DNA from: Aestuariivita sp.
Lineage (GTDB): Bacteria; Pseudomonadota; Alphaproteobacteria; Rhodobacterales; Rhodobacteraceae
NCBI GenBank assembly: GCA_018401465.1
Contig: JAGYKE010000004.1
Span: 620,001 to 684,000 of the forward strand
Reading direction: 5' to 3'
Length of the DNA: 64,000 nt
Shown here: positions 56,289-64,000 of the stretch, one piece after another
Layout of the letters: each line of letters opens with the position of its first letter
Position numbering within the stretch: position 1 is the stretch's first letter
The notes under the pieces: generated by a model
The model's input: the letters and a program-made list of their open reading frames with translations, nothing else
The model's database searches: none
What the model was told of the DNA's origin: nothing
Position numbers and translations under genes: made by a program

Positions 56289-56433
56289 GGCGTCGGAAAC
56301 ACGCCCCGGCGATCAAATTCGGCTATCGTGACGTGTCGGACAGGCTAGAATCGTTAATTGAATTAGCGCATAAGTCATCAAGAGGCATCAAAAGTTAGAA
56401 AGCCATACAGGGCCGGGATCAGATTGGGACGAC

Positions 56434-57333
56434 ATGCGTAAGAAGGTAACGAAGGCGATTTTTCCTGTGGCGGGTCTCGGGACCCGTTTTCTTCCGGCGA
56501 CCAAGGCCATCCCGAAAGAGATCATGACGTTGGTCGACCGTCCGCTGATCCAGTACGCGATCGACGAGGCGCGCGCGGCGGGGATCAAGGAGTTCATCTT
56601 CGTCACGTCGCGGGGGAAGGGTGCACTCGAGGATTATTTCGACATCGCGCCCAACCTCGAGCAGGAACTGCGCAAGAAGGGCAAGAAGGACCTGTTGGCG
56701 ATCCTGAGATCAACCAACATGGATTCGGGGGCGATCGCCTATATCCGCCAGCACAAGGCGCTGGGGCTGGGCCATGCGGTCTGGTGCGCGCGGCGGCTGA
56801 TCGCCGACGAACCTTTCGCGGTGATCCTGCCCGATGACGTGATCGCGGCGGAAACGCCCTGTCTGCGGCAGATGGTCGATGCCTATGCCGAGACCGGGGG
56901 CTGCATGGTGGCCGCGATGGAGGTGCCGCCGGAGAAGACCGGATCCTACGGTATCCTTGACGTGGGCGACAGCAACGGGCCGGTGGTCGAGGTGACGTCG
57001 ATGGTGGAAAAGCCCAAGAAGGGCGAGGCACCGTCGAACCTCGCCGTGATCGGGCGGTATATCCTGACGCCGTCGGTTCTGAACAACCTCAACAAGATGA
57101 GAACCGGCGTGGGTGGGGAAATCCAGCTGACCGACGCCATCGCGCAGGAGATCGGCAAACCCAAGGGCGCTGGCGTGTATGGGCTGCGCTTCAGCGGGCA
57201 GCGGTTCGACTGCGGGTCGAAGTCGGGCTTCCTGCGGGCGACGGTGGCCTTTGGCCTTGCACGGGACGAATTGCGCGACGATCTTGCCGATTATCTGCGC
57301 GAAATCGTGCATATGGACCGCGCCGCAGAATAA
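56434..57333 (+). CDS. galU: UTP-glucose-1-phosphate uridylyltransferase
   Basis: GalU (299 residues) makes UDP-glucose. The N-terminal KAIFPVAGLGTRFLPATKAI includes the nucleotide-binding Gly-Thr-Arg, followed by FVTSRGKGALEDYFD and the C-terminal RFDCGSKSGFLRATVAFG. The ATG at 56434 has GGGACG upstream; the 145-bp gap after the preceding gene is AT-rich and probably holds the promoter. galE follows 12 bp later, so the UDP-Glc/UDP-Gal supply is one unit. Confidence 0.97.
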   Translation: MRKKVTKAIFPVAGLGTRFLPATKAIPKEIMTLVDRPLIQYAIDEARAAGIKEFIFVTSRGKGALEDYFDIAPNLEQELRKKGKKDLLAILRSTNMDSGAIAYIRQHKALGLGHAVWCARRLIADEPFAVILPDDVIAAETPCLRQMVDAYAETGGCMVAAMEVPPEKTGSYGILDVGDSNGPVVEVTSMVEKPKKGEAPSNLAVIGRYILTPSVLNNLNKMRTGVGGEIQLTDAIAQEIGKPKGAGVYGLRFSGQRFDCGSKSGFLRATVAFGLARDELRDDLADYLREIVHMDRAAE

Positions 57334-57345
57334 CCGGAACCGGAC

Positions 57346-58332
57346 ATGTCAAAGACCATCCTTGTCACCGGAGGCGCGGGCTATATCGGATCGCATGCCT
57401 GCAAGGCGCTGAAGGCGGCGGGCTGGGTTCCGGTGACCTATGACAATCTCTCGACAGGCTGGCGCGACGCGGTGCGCTTCGGCCCGTTCGAGGAGGGCGA
57501 TCTTACCGACCGTGCGCGGCTGGACGAGGTCTTCGCGGTGCATAAGCCGGTCGCGGTCATGCATTTCGCGGCGATCAACCTTGTGGGCGACGCCATGCGC
57601 ATCCCCGGCACCTATTGGCGCAACAACGTCATGGGCGGCCTGACGCTGGCCGAGGCTGCGGTGGCGGCGGGCTGCATGAACTTCGTCTTCTCGTCCACCT
57701 GCGCGACCTATGGCGATCAGGACAATGTCCTGCTGGACGAGACGACGGACCAGAAACCCACCAACGCCTATGGATCGTCCAAGCTGGCGATGGAGATGAT
57801 CCTGCGCGACTTCGCGGCGGCGCATGGTCTGAACCACGTGATCTTCCGCTATTTCAACGTGGCGGGCGCCGATCCTGATGGCGAGATAGGCGAACATCAC
57901 CGCCCAGAGACGCATCTGATCCCCGTCATGCTTGACGCCATCGCCGGCACGCGCCCGGGCCTGACCATTCACGGCACCGATTACGCGACGCGCGACGGCA
58001 CCTGCATCCGCGATTATGTCCATGTCAGCGATCTGGTCGCGGCGCATCTGCAGGGGCTGGACTGGCTTCTGGCGGGCAAGGGCAACCGCGTCTTCAATCT
58101 GGGCACCGGGACAGGCTTCACCGTGCGCGAGGTGATCGACGAGGCGGGCGCGGTCACGAACCGCCCCGTCCCGGTCACCGAAGGGCCAAGGCGCGCGGGC
58201 GATGCCGCCTGTCTTGTGTCGGGGTCGACCCGGGCCGAGGCGGACCTGGGCTGGAGGCCCGAACGGTCGGACATGCGCACGATGATCGCCGATGCCTGGC
58301 GTTGGCATCAGGGCCCGGGATACGAGCGCTAG
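57346..58332 (+). CDS. galE: UDP-glucose 4-epimerase
   Basis: GalE (328 residues) interconverts UDP-glucose and UDP-galactose. The NAD motif VTGGAGYIGSHACKALKAAG, the Ser region FSSTCATYGDQDNV and the catalytic YGSSKLAMEMILRDFA (YxxxK) are intact; SGSTRAEADLGWRPERSDM near the end is typical. It follows galU by 12 bp and converges on the RTX gene with a 4-bp overlap. It likely supplies sugars for the neighbouring glycosyltransferases. Confidence 0.97.
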   Translation: MSKTILVTGGAGYIGSHACKALKAAGWVPVTYDNLSTGWRDAVRFGPFEEGDLTDRARLDEVFAVHKPVAVMHFAAINLVGDAMRIPGTYWRNNVMGGLTLAEAAVAAGCMNFVFSSTCATYGDQDNVLLDETTDQKPTNAYGSSKLAMEMILRDFAAAHGLNHVIFRYFNVAGADPDGEIGEHHRPETHLIPVMLDAIAGTRPGLTIHGTDYATRDGTCIRDYVHVSDLVAAHLQGLDWLLAGKGNRVFNLGTGTGFTVREVIDEAGAVTNRPVPVTEGPRRAGDAACLVSGSTRAEADLGWRPERSDMRTMIADAWRWHQGPGYER

Positions 58333-60838
58333 ATCAGGATCACCGCGTCGGCAAGGCCCGTGGTCGATGACAGGTTCTGCAGCACGATCTGGTTTCCGTC
58401 GAAGAAGTCGAAGACGACCTGTCCGCCGGTGACGCGCGCGAAGGCGGCGACCACCTGCGCGGGGGACAGGGCGGGGCCATCGGGCAGCACGTCGCGGTCT
58501 ATGGCGATGCGGTCGGCGTGGGAGAAGGTGAAATCCTCGATCACGTCGCGGCCGCCGTTGAAGACGAAGGTGTCGTTATGGGTGCCGCCGCGCAGCGTGT
58601 CGTTGCCGGGGCCGCCATCAAGCCGGTCGGCATGGGCGCCGCCGTTCAGGACATCGTTTCCGTCGCGGCCGAAGAGGTGATCCTGCCCTTCCCGTCCGAA
58701 GAGGCGGTTCGCGCCGCTGTCGCCCAGAAGCGTGTCGTTGAAGCGGCCCCCGGCCAGATCCTCGATCGAGAGAAAGGTGTCGCCCGCCGCCTCGCCCGTG
58801 TTGCGCGCGGGGTCGAGCAGGTCGACCAGCAAAGCGGTGAGCGATTCTGAATACTGCGCGCGGTCGCGGTTCGGCCCGCCGATCAGCACATCGGCACCCG
58901 GCCCGCCGAAAAGGACATCGTCGCCCACGCCGCCATCCAGCGTGTCATCCCCCTGCCGCCCGAAGATGTAATCGACATTCGCCATCCCCTGGATGCGGTT
59001 CGGGCCCTGCGTGCCGCGCAGGTTGTCCATGCCCTGTGACCCGATCAGGTTTTCGACCGAGACGAACGTGTCGCCCGCTGCGATGTTGGTGTTGATCTGC
59101 GGAAAGAGAAGATCGACCCGGAGCGAGCCTACCGATCCGGTGTAATCTGCAGTGTCGGTGCCGGGTCCGCCCTCAAGCCGGTCGGCGCCCGGGCCGCCGT
59201 TCAGCAGATCATGGCCCATGTCGCCGCGCAGCAGGTCGTTGCCGCCGCCGCCCGACAGGATGTCGTCGCCCGGGCCGCCGGTCAGGGTTTCAGCGCCGTT
59301 CCCGCCATCGAGGATGCGGGCGGCGACGGCGACAGTGGTGTCGATGTGCCAGAGATCGAAGAGATCAGCGCTGGTGAAATCCTGCCGCGTGAGGGGTTGG
59401 CCATTGGCGGTGACGATCTGCACGGTTTCCCCGCCCACGATCAGGCGGATGCCGTTCGCCTGCGGCTGGAACGTGATCGCATCGGGCGAGGCGTGCCGCG
59501 TCATGCCCGAAAGATCGAGCCGGTCGATACCCACTTCGAAATCCTGAATGCGGTCGGTTTCCCCATCGGCGATCAGCACGAAGATGTCGGCGCCCGGCCC
59601 GCCGAACATCGTGTCGCGCCCCGGACCGTCGAGAAGGATGTCGCGCCCTCCTTCACCCCGCAGGTTGTCGTTGCCGGGGCCGCCCAGCAGGATGTCGTCG
59701 CCTGCCGTGCCCGCCAAGGCCCCTCCACCGGCCGCGGCAGTCAGGATCTGCCCGCCCGCGATGTCGGCGTCGATCACGTAGCCTGCGGGCAAGCCGCTGC
59801 CCTGATCGGCGGCATAGACGCGGATATCGCCGGTTCCGGTCACATGGGCGGTCAGGGCGGTGGGGTTCGACAGACCCTGTCCTGCGATATGCGCCGTGGT
59901 ATCAAGCCCGACAAGCCGCCCCCCGGGCAGGAGCGTCATCACCGTCAGCCCGTCATCGGACCCCGCGGCAATGACATAGACCCTGCCCTGAGACTCGGCC
60001 ACGGTGAGCGCGGTGACTCCCTGAAACCTTGTGTCGAGCGTGTCGTTCACCTGATCGGTGACGACCAGTGCGCCATCGGGGTCAAGCCTTATGACCGAGA
60101 CCGAGCTTGTGCCCGCAGCCCCTAGGATCGCGTAGGTGTCGCCCTGAAAGGTGACGGTCTGCACATGGGTGGGCTGTGCCACGCCAAGGCCCCATCGGCC
60201 CCAAGCCGCGCGGTGCGGTCCGCCATGCCCTGTGGGGTGATGCGGAAACTCGTCAGGCTGTGATCCTGATGCGAAGCGGCGAGAAGCCAGGTCTCGCCCC
60301 CCGCCTGTGCGGTGGTGAGGGTGAGGTGGTCGTGCCCCGGGCCATCGGGGATAAGCCGGAGGCTTTCGGTCTGGGTAAAGCTGCCGTCGCCCTGGCGGTG
60401 CCAGGCCGTGATACTGTCGGACCCCCGCGCGGCGGTGAAGACCAGCGCGGTATTGCCAACACTGACCGGCGCGAGAGAGACGACGCTGCCCGCCTGCGGG
60501 CCAAGCCCGGTCAGCGGCTGCATCTGCCCCGTCGCGGTGACGCGATAGAGCGCCGCGCCCGCGCCACCCATGCCGCCCGCCCAGATCAGGCTGTCGGTGC
60601 CGTCTTCCCACGGCGCGAGGACTGTCGGCAGGGGCAGGCCCTGTCCCGGGGGGAGCGTGACCTGCGTGCGGTGGGTCAGCCCCGTGCCAAGCGTCCAGGA
60701 CGACAGCGCCGTCGCCCCCATGTTGCCCGCGATCAGATGCGTTTGCCCGCCCGCCGTCACGAAGGCGAGATCGGACAGGCCCGACGAAAAGGCCTGCGGC
60801 ACGGCCGTCAGACGATGCAGAAAGCTGATCCAGCCCAT
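58329..60838 (-). CDS. RTX-type calcium-binding repeat protein, frameshifted
   Basis: The C-terminal ~550 residues contain several blocks of GGxGxDxxx nonapeptides (for example GGPGNDNLRGEGGRDILL, GGPGADVLIGG, GRDGNDVLNGGAHADRLDGG), typical of secreted type I calcium-binding proteins. The N-terminal ~215 residues form a propeller-like repeat module (SDLAFVTAGGQTHLI; LTTAQAGGETWLLAAS). The two parts are in different frames: from ATG 60838 the frame runs to about 60193, where GADGALAW should continue as GVAQPTHVQTVTF in the other frame. Adding one G to the G4 run (60190-60193 on the plus strand as C4) restores one 836-residue protein. Natural inactivation or a sequencing error are both possible. 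Confidence 0.8.
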
Positions 60839-60986
60839 CCGCTTGCACCCCTTTTGTCACCCGGATGGCAGGCTGACGGGGCGGCTGGGCGGAGGGCGGA
60901 CTGCAAAAGCGGCAAGGCTGTGGCGTTTACCCGGAATTTATCTCAAAGCGCCTAGGGTGCTGCCGTTCCGAGGCGAAAGGCAGGCG

Positions 60987-61961
60987 ATGCTGCACGTCAA
61001 ACCCCTGCATCTGTCATCGCCCCTGCCCGTGCGGCGGGGCCACAGGCCGCATGTCACCATCCTGATGGCGACGTGCGACGGCGCGCGCTGGCTTCCGGCC
61101 CAGCTCGAATCGTTTCTGGCCCAGTCGCATGGGAGCTGGTCGCTCTGGGTCAGCGATGACGGGTCGACCGACGCCACCCGCACCATCGTCACCGATTTCG
61201 CGCGCCGGCATCCGCGCCATGACGTGCGGCTGTTCGACGGGCCTTGCCGGGGGGCGGCTGCGAACTTCCTGTCGCTTCTGCTGCATCCCGATCTGCAGCC
61301 GGGCATCGTGGCGCTGTCGGATCAGGACGATGTCTGGCTGCCCTTCAAGATCGACCGCGCGCTTGACCGGATCGCGGCGGCGGGGGACGGGGCAGTGCTC
61401 TATGGCGGGCAAAGCCTGCATACCGGCCCCGATCTGCGCATCACCGGGCGGTCGCGGACGGGTGGGGCGGTGGCGTCCTTCGGCAATGCGCTGGTGCAGA
61501 ACCTGGTCAGCGGACACAGCGCCGTGCTGTCGGCCGAGGCGTTGCGGATCGTGCGGGGCGCGGGCGATATGGGGGCGGTGCCGTTTCACGACTGGTGGCT
61601 TTACCTGCTGTTGTCGGGCGCAGGCGCAAAGGTGATCGTCGATCCGGCGGCGGTGCTGCTCTACCGGCAGCATGACTGTAACCTGCTGGGCGCGCATGCC
61701 GGGCCGCGCGCGCATCTGCGGCGGATGCGGGCGATCGCGCGGGGCGATTACCGCGCCTGGGTCGATGCCAACATTGCGGCGCTGGGGCAGGTCGCGCCGC
61801 TTCTGACGGGGGAGGCGCGCGGGGTGCTGGACCATCTGCGGGACCTTCCCCGGCGGGCCGGGATGTCGCGGCTGCGGTCGCTGCGGGCGGCAGGGGTGCG
61901 ACGGCACGGGAAGCTGGAGGATGCGATTCTGGGCATGGCGGTGCTGGGCGGACGGATGTGA
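60987..61961 (+). CDS. Glycosyltransferase family 2 protein (rhamnosyl/galactosyl-type)
   Basis: This 324-residue GT-A protein has the start HVTILMATCDGARWLPAQLE (donor binding), FLAQSHGSWSLWVSDDGSTD (DxD-like SDDGS), and SDQDDVWLPFKIDRAL, then FHDWWLYLLLSGAG. The ATG at 60987 (MLHVKPLHLSS) is preferred over an upstream in-frame start that crosses the preceding gene's region. This subgroup includes O-antigen and EPS transferases. It is the last core gene before the lower-GC mobile tail. Confidence 0.88.
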   Translation: MLHVKPLHLSSPLPVRRGHRPHVTILMATCDGARWLPAQLESFLAQSHGSWSLWVSDDGSTDATRTIVTDFARRHPRHDVRLFDGPCRGAAANFLSLLLHPDLQPGIVALSDQDDVWLPFKIDRALDRIAAAGDGAVLYGGQSLHTGPDLRITGRSRTGGAVASFGNALVQNLVSGHSAVLSAEALRIVRGAGDMGAVPFHDWWLYLLLSGAGAKVIVDPAAVLLYRQHDCNLLGAHAGPRAHLRRMRAIARGDYRAWVDANIAALGQVAPLLTGEARGVLDHLRDLPRRAGMSRLRSLRAAGVRRHGKLEDAILGMAVLGGRM

Positions 61962-62322
61962 GGCGGATTTTCCGCGCGGCGCGGTCGCGGTTAAGTCGCG
62001 GTTAATTTGCATAAAATAAAAACAAAGACTTATGTATATGTATAGGTTCCAAGTGGGAAACCAGCTTAGGTTCCAATCATGAGCCGCTCATCATGTCACG
62101 GACCCGGAAGAACTGAAGAGACGACACAGGGAGATGTCCGAAGCGTAGAGGGAGGCGATTGCCGGGTTCAAGAACACCTAACCTTTTTCTTTGTCTTGGA
62201 TTCTGAGGTGGAAACGCCCCGCCCCGAATTCATCCGCCCATAATCTGGAGGGTCCCAAGGGGGAGCCGAAGGTCGGTCAGACCTGACCTCGGGCGCAGTG
62301 ACGCTACGACATTCATCCACAT
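61962..62322. other. Low-GC junction with repeats between core genome and recombinase region
   Basis: No gene is seen here. GC content drops sharply from about 61998. It contains an A-rich stretch (62011-62028), overlapping TATGTATA copies (62031-62044), a direct repeat TAGGTTCCAA (62043-62052 and 62067-62076) and a palindrome ATGAGCcGCTCAT (62079-62091). This is a candidate boundary or recombination region of an acquired element. Confidence 0.5.
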
Positions 62323-63003
62323 CTATACCCGCGCAAGGATATTCTTGACGGTTGAAGGATACCACTTGCCACCTCGGGAGGTCTGAACGCCTGAGCGGTT
62401 CAATGTGTCTGCAATCTGCTGAAGAGTGCGGCCAGCATCACGCAAGGGCAAAACGGTATCGAGAACCTTGGCAGCATGGGCGTCTGCCGTCTGACGTGCT
62501 GCTTCATTAGCCTTGTCGATGTTGCCACGGTTGCCCCCAAGCTTGCCTGTTCCCTTCATTGGGGCGAGTGCCGCCTTGGTCCTAAGACTGATGAACTCAC
62601 GTTCCTGTTCAGCAAGGGCAGCATAGATGTGAAGCTGGAACTTGTCTGCATGGGGCATAGTCGCGACCGTAAGGGCCAGACGCTTGCGCTTCAGAAGGTG
62701 CGCAATGGTTTCAACATCACGACTGATACGGTCCAGCTTTGCCACCAAGAGCGTTGCCCCCGACTTTTCGGCTAACTCGATAGCGTTCCAGAACTCTGGG
62801 CGACCATCCCTGTCTGCGACACCGCCAAAGGTGCTGCCATCGCGGCCCGAGTCCACGTCCTGAAACTCTCCTAGAACCTCGAAGGGGACTTCGGCATAGG
62901 TGGATAGGTAGAGATCGATATCACGGCGCTGGGCGTCCAATCCAAGACCACTGTCACCCTGACGGCGAGTGCTGACGCGGGTGTAGATGACGAACTGCTT
63001 CAC
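62323..63003 (-). CDS. Small serine recombinase (resolvase/invertase type)
   Basis: This 226-residue serine recombinase has the catalytic Ser in FVIYTRVSTRRQGDSGLGLD (residues 4-23), VAKLDRISRDVETIAHLL with the conserved Arg, and AEQEREFISLRTKAAL. A C-terminal helix-turn-helix follows (LQQIADTLNRSGVQTSRGGK). The size and missing large-recombinase domains place it with resolvases, invertases or simple element integrases. Codon use and GC are lower than the core genes. It is flanked on both sides by TATGTATA/TGTATATG motifs, the best candidates for its sites. Confidence 0.9.
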   Translation of the reverse strand: MKQFVIYTRVSTRRQGDSGLGLDAQRRDIDLYLSTYAEVPFEVLGEFQDVDSGRDGSTFGGVADRDGRPEFWNAIELAEKSGATLLVAKLDRISRDVETIAHLLKRKRLALTVATMPHADKFQLHIYAALAEQEREFISLRTKAALAPMKGTGKLGGNRGNIDKANEAARQTADAHAAKVLDTVLPLRDAGRTLQQIADTLNRSGVQTSRGGKWYPSTVKNILARV

Positions 63004-63411
63004 GGTCGAATCCTCTGATCTTGCTGTATGTATAAATATACATCATTGGACTCGATTTGTATATGCTTGTTAATGAGTTGCCAGAAATCGAGGATCAAGG
63101 ACAACGGCTAGTAAGGTGGCAGCCTACATAACCAACACGTCCCTCACAAACGGCTGATGATCCGCCCTACCCGCCCACGATGGGAACATGTGCCCCACCC
63201 TGACGGGGGAATGAGGCACGGTGGAAATGGAGATGAAAGAGGATGGGTGACACACGGCTATTGATACGCACTGGTGATGCCAAGCCGAATGCCCACAAAC
63301 CCGACCAAAATAGTAAGCTAATAGTTGCCAACGTTCAATTATCGACATGGCGGCCAAGACCTAGTTAACTATCACTAATGACGGCGAAATCACTGGGCGG
63401 CGGGCCTCCAT
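63004..63411. other. AT-rich interval upstream of the recombinase
   Basis: No convincing gene is present; short frames here have no recognisable domain. The left part (63028-63065) holds the recombinase promoter region and the repeats listed separately. The right part up to 63411 carries nothing I can identify except a low-GC spacer. Confidence 0.5.
63028..63043. repeat. Perfect 7-2-7 palindrome upstream of the recombinase
   Basis: ATGTATA-AA-TATACAT is a perfect inverted repeat with a 2-bp centre, 25 bp before the recombinase start. A TGTATATG half-like copy lies at 63058-63065 and TATGTATA copies lie beyond the other end of the gene at 62031-62044. Serine recombinases cut with a 2-base stagger at a central dinucleotide, so this could be an operator or a crossover site. 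Confidence 0.5.
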
Positions 63412-63801
63412 ATGACCGATGACACCAACCTGCCCCAAATAGATCGTTGGCACTCGCGCCCGCTCGACGTCCACCGCTGGTCGAACCATCCAGAGATCAA
63501 GGCTCTTACCGAGCAACTGTATGTCGAATGCGGCATCAATACCCTCGACAAAGCCGGGAACAGAAAGCCAAAGAAGACCGCGAAGGATATGCTCCGGGTG
63601 CTGTTACTCGACCTCTATGTCGCGTGGCTGAACGATCCTTCCCTCGCGCTGGGCTTCTCAAAGAACAACAATAGCTACAGCACCGGCAGCCGGATGGACC
63701 GCATCCACATCGGCAACAACATCATCAAAGTCGAAGAGAAGTTGGTCGCAGTCGGTTATGTCGAAGAGCTGGATTGGTTCCACGACAAGACCGGTAAGTG
63801 A
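63412..63801 (+). CDS. Hypothetical protein truncated by an IS element
   Basis: The 129-residue frame begins MTDDTNLPQIDRWHSRPLDV and contains a block like those of accessory or replication-linked proteins on alphaproteobacterial mobile elements (VLLLDLYVAWLNDPSLALGF; MDRIHIGNNIIKVEEKL). I do not recognise a function. Its stop codon TGA is the first three bases of the IS3-type end, so the host gene is interrupted after the AAG codon ending at 63798. The original protein was probably longer. Lower GC than the core genome supports acquisition. Confidence 0.75.
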   Translation: MTDDTNLPQIDRWHSRPLDVHRWSNHPEIKALTEQLYVECGINTLDKAGNRKPKKTAKDMLRVLLLDLYVAWLNDPSLALGFSKNNNSYSTGSRMDRIHIGNNIIKVEEKLVAVGYVEELDWFHDKTGK

Positions 63802-64000
63802 ACCGCGCCGGGTTTGCCGGAGGCTGATTTCGGTTAGTTACGCGGCCATGGCGTCAGTTTCCAGGGCTGCATAGAATTGGGCTTCGGCTTCCGCGGGTGG
63901 GATGTTTCCGATGGGTTCGAGCAGGCGGCGGTTGTTGAACCAGTCCACCCATTCGAGGGTCGCATATTCGACGGCCTCAAAGCTGCGCCAAGGTCCGCGT
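63799..64000. mobile_element. IS3-family insertion sequence, end only (continues past the window)
   Basis: The element begins with a TGA-type terminal end (TGAACCGCGCCGGGTTTGCC, 63799-63818), typical of IS3-family inverted repeats, and contains the C-terminus of an OrfB transposase on the minus strand. It interrupts the gene at 63412. The other end and any target-site duplication lie outside the window. Confidence 0.85.
63838..64000 (-). CDS. IS3-family transposase OrfB, C-terminal part
   Basis: The minus-strand frame is open to the window edge and ends at 63838 after MAA. It shows the family's C-terminal signature WRSFEAVEYATLEWVDWFNN, then RRLLEPIGNIPPAEAEAQFY, part of the rve/DDE integrase region. 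Only about 53 residues are inside the window, so it is partial at its 5' end; the rest runs off the window. Confidence 0.88.
   Translation of the reverse strand, partial: RGPWRSFEAVEYATLEWVDWFNNRRLLEPIGNIPPAEAEAQFYAALETDAMAA

Noticed and set aside
62111-62199. A stretch with tRNA-like pieces (GGGAGATGTCCGA and GGGTTCAAGA).
   Set aside because: Acceptor and anticodon stems cannot be formed with proper pairing; no CCA-type end. Not supported as a tRNA.
62168-62365. Short minus-strand frame overlapping the recombinase end.
   Set aside because: No recognisable sequence and it overlaps the coding end of the recombinase; treated as noise.
63124-63357. A 77-codon minus-strand frame in the AT-rich spacer.
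   Set aside because: No domain, no ribosome site and unusual composition; not supported.

Overview
The window looks like the chromosome of a marine-type alphaproteobacterium of the Rhodobacteraceae (Roseobacter group). The DNA is GC-rich with strong G/C third-position bias. It carries a rimP-nusA-ylxR-infB operon, separate hrcA-grpE and dnaK-dnaJ loci, a NavBac-type sodium channel, a MaeB-type malic enzyme with a phosphotransacetylase-like tail, and a short alphaproteobacterial UbiG. Most of the window is dense core genome with many 1-14 bp gene overlaps. This assignment is inference from gene content and protein style; no 16S or other marker is present.

Region by region. 1-18 kb: the end of hrcA and grpE (heat shock); mutS; maeB; a ribokinase-type sugar kinase; msrA; a class IV aminotransferase paired with a sulfotransferase-like P-loop protein; a mini SCP2 protein; argG; ilvA; an SDR; an Hpt protein divergent from a receiver-PP2C phosphatase; Hsp33; two NUDIX enzymes; the CCA-adding enzyme. 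18-26 kb: two paralogous ABC half-transporters, an Fe-S rRNA/tRNA m5U methyltransferase, a voltage-gated sodium channel, an L,D-transpeptidase-like lipoprotein, a CAP-domain lipoprotein and a 60-residue secreted or membrane peptide. 26-32.8 kb: hemH, an NDUFAF5/BioC-like methyltransferase, comF-grxC-nitrilase-marR, ubiG, a prolyl aminopeptidase and a short solute-binding-like protein. 32.8-38.4 kb: the transcription/translation operon rimP-nusA-ylxR-infB, with a clear sigma70 promoter, a leader containing a terminator-like hairpin, and a final terminator. 38-47 kb: a DUF1801/YdeI-type protein, mutT, argJ and a parvulin PPIase on the minus strand; secA, an unknown envelope protein and a PstS-OmpA fusion on the plus strand. 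47-52.5 kb: radC (5' frame disrupted), a GNAT acetyltransferase, dnaJ, dnaK, alkB. 52.5-62 kb: a surface/glycan block with an ABC-2 export permease, cysQ, kdsB, two glycosyltransferases, galU, galE and a frameshifted RTX calcium-binding protein. 62-64 kb: a lower-GC, recently acquired tail with a small serine recombinase, TATGTATA-type repeats, a gene cut short by an IS3-family element, and the IS end itself, which runs off the window.

How the genes work together. HrcA, GrpE, DnaK, DnaJ and Hsp33 form a protein-quality network, joined by MsrA, glutaredoxin and a parvulin for oxidative and envelope stress. MutS, MutT, RadC and AlkB cover mismatch, nucleotide-pool and alkylation repair. KdsB, GalU, GalE, the two glycosyltransferases and the ABC-2 permease point to LPS core or surface polysaccharide synthesis. 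The least understood items are the aminotransferase/sulfotransferase pair, the NDUFAF5-like protein with a degenerate SAM motif, the secA-linked envelope proteins, and the repeat-flanked serine recombinase next to the IS-truncated gene.
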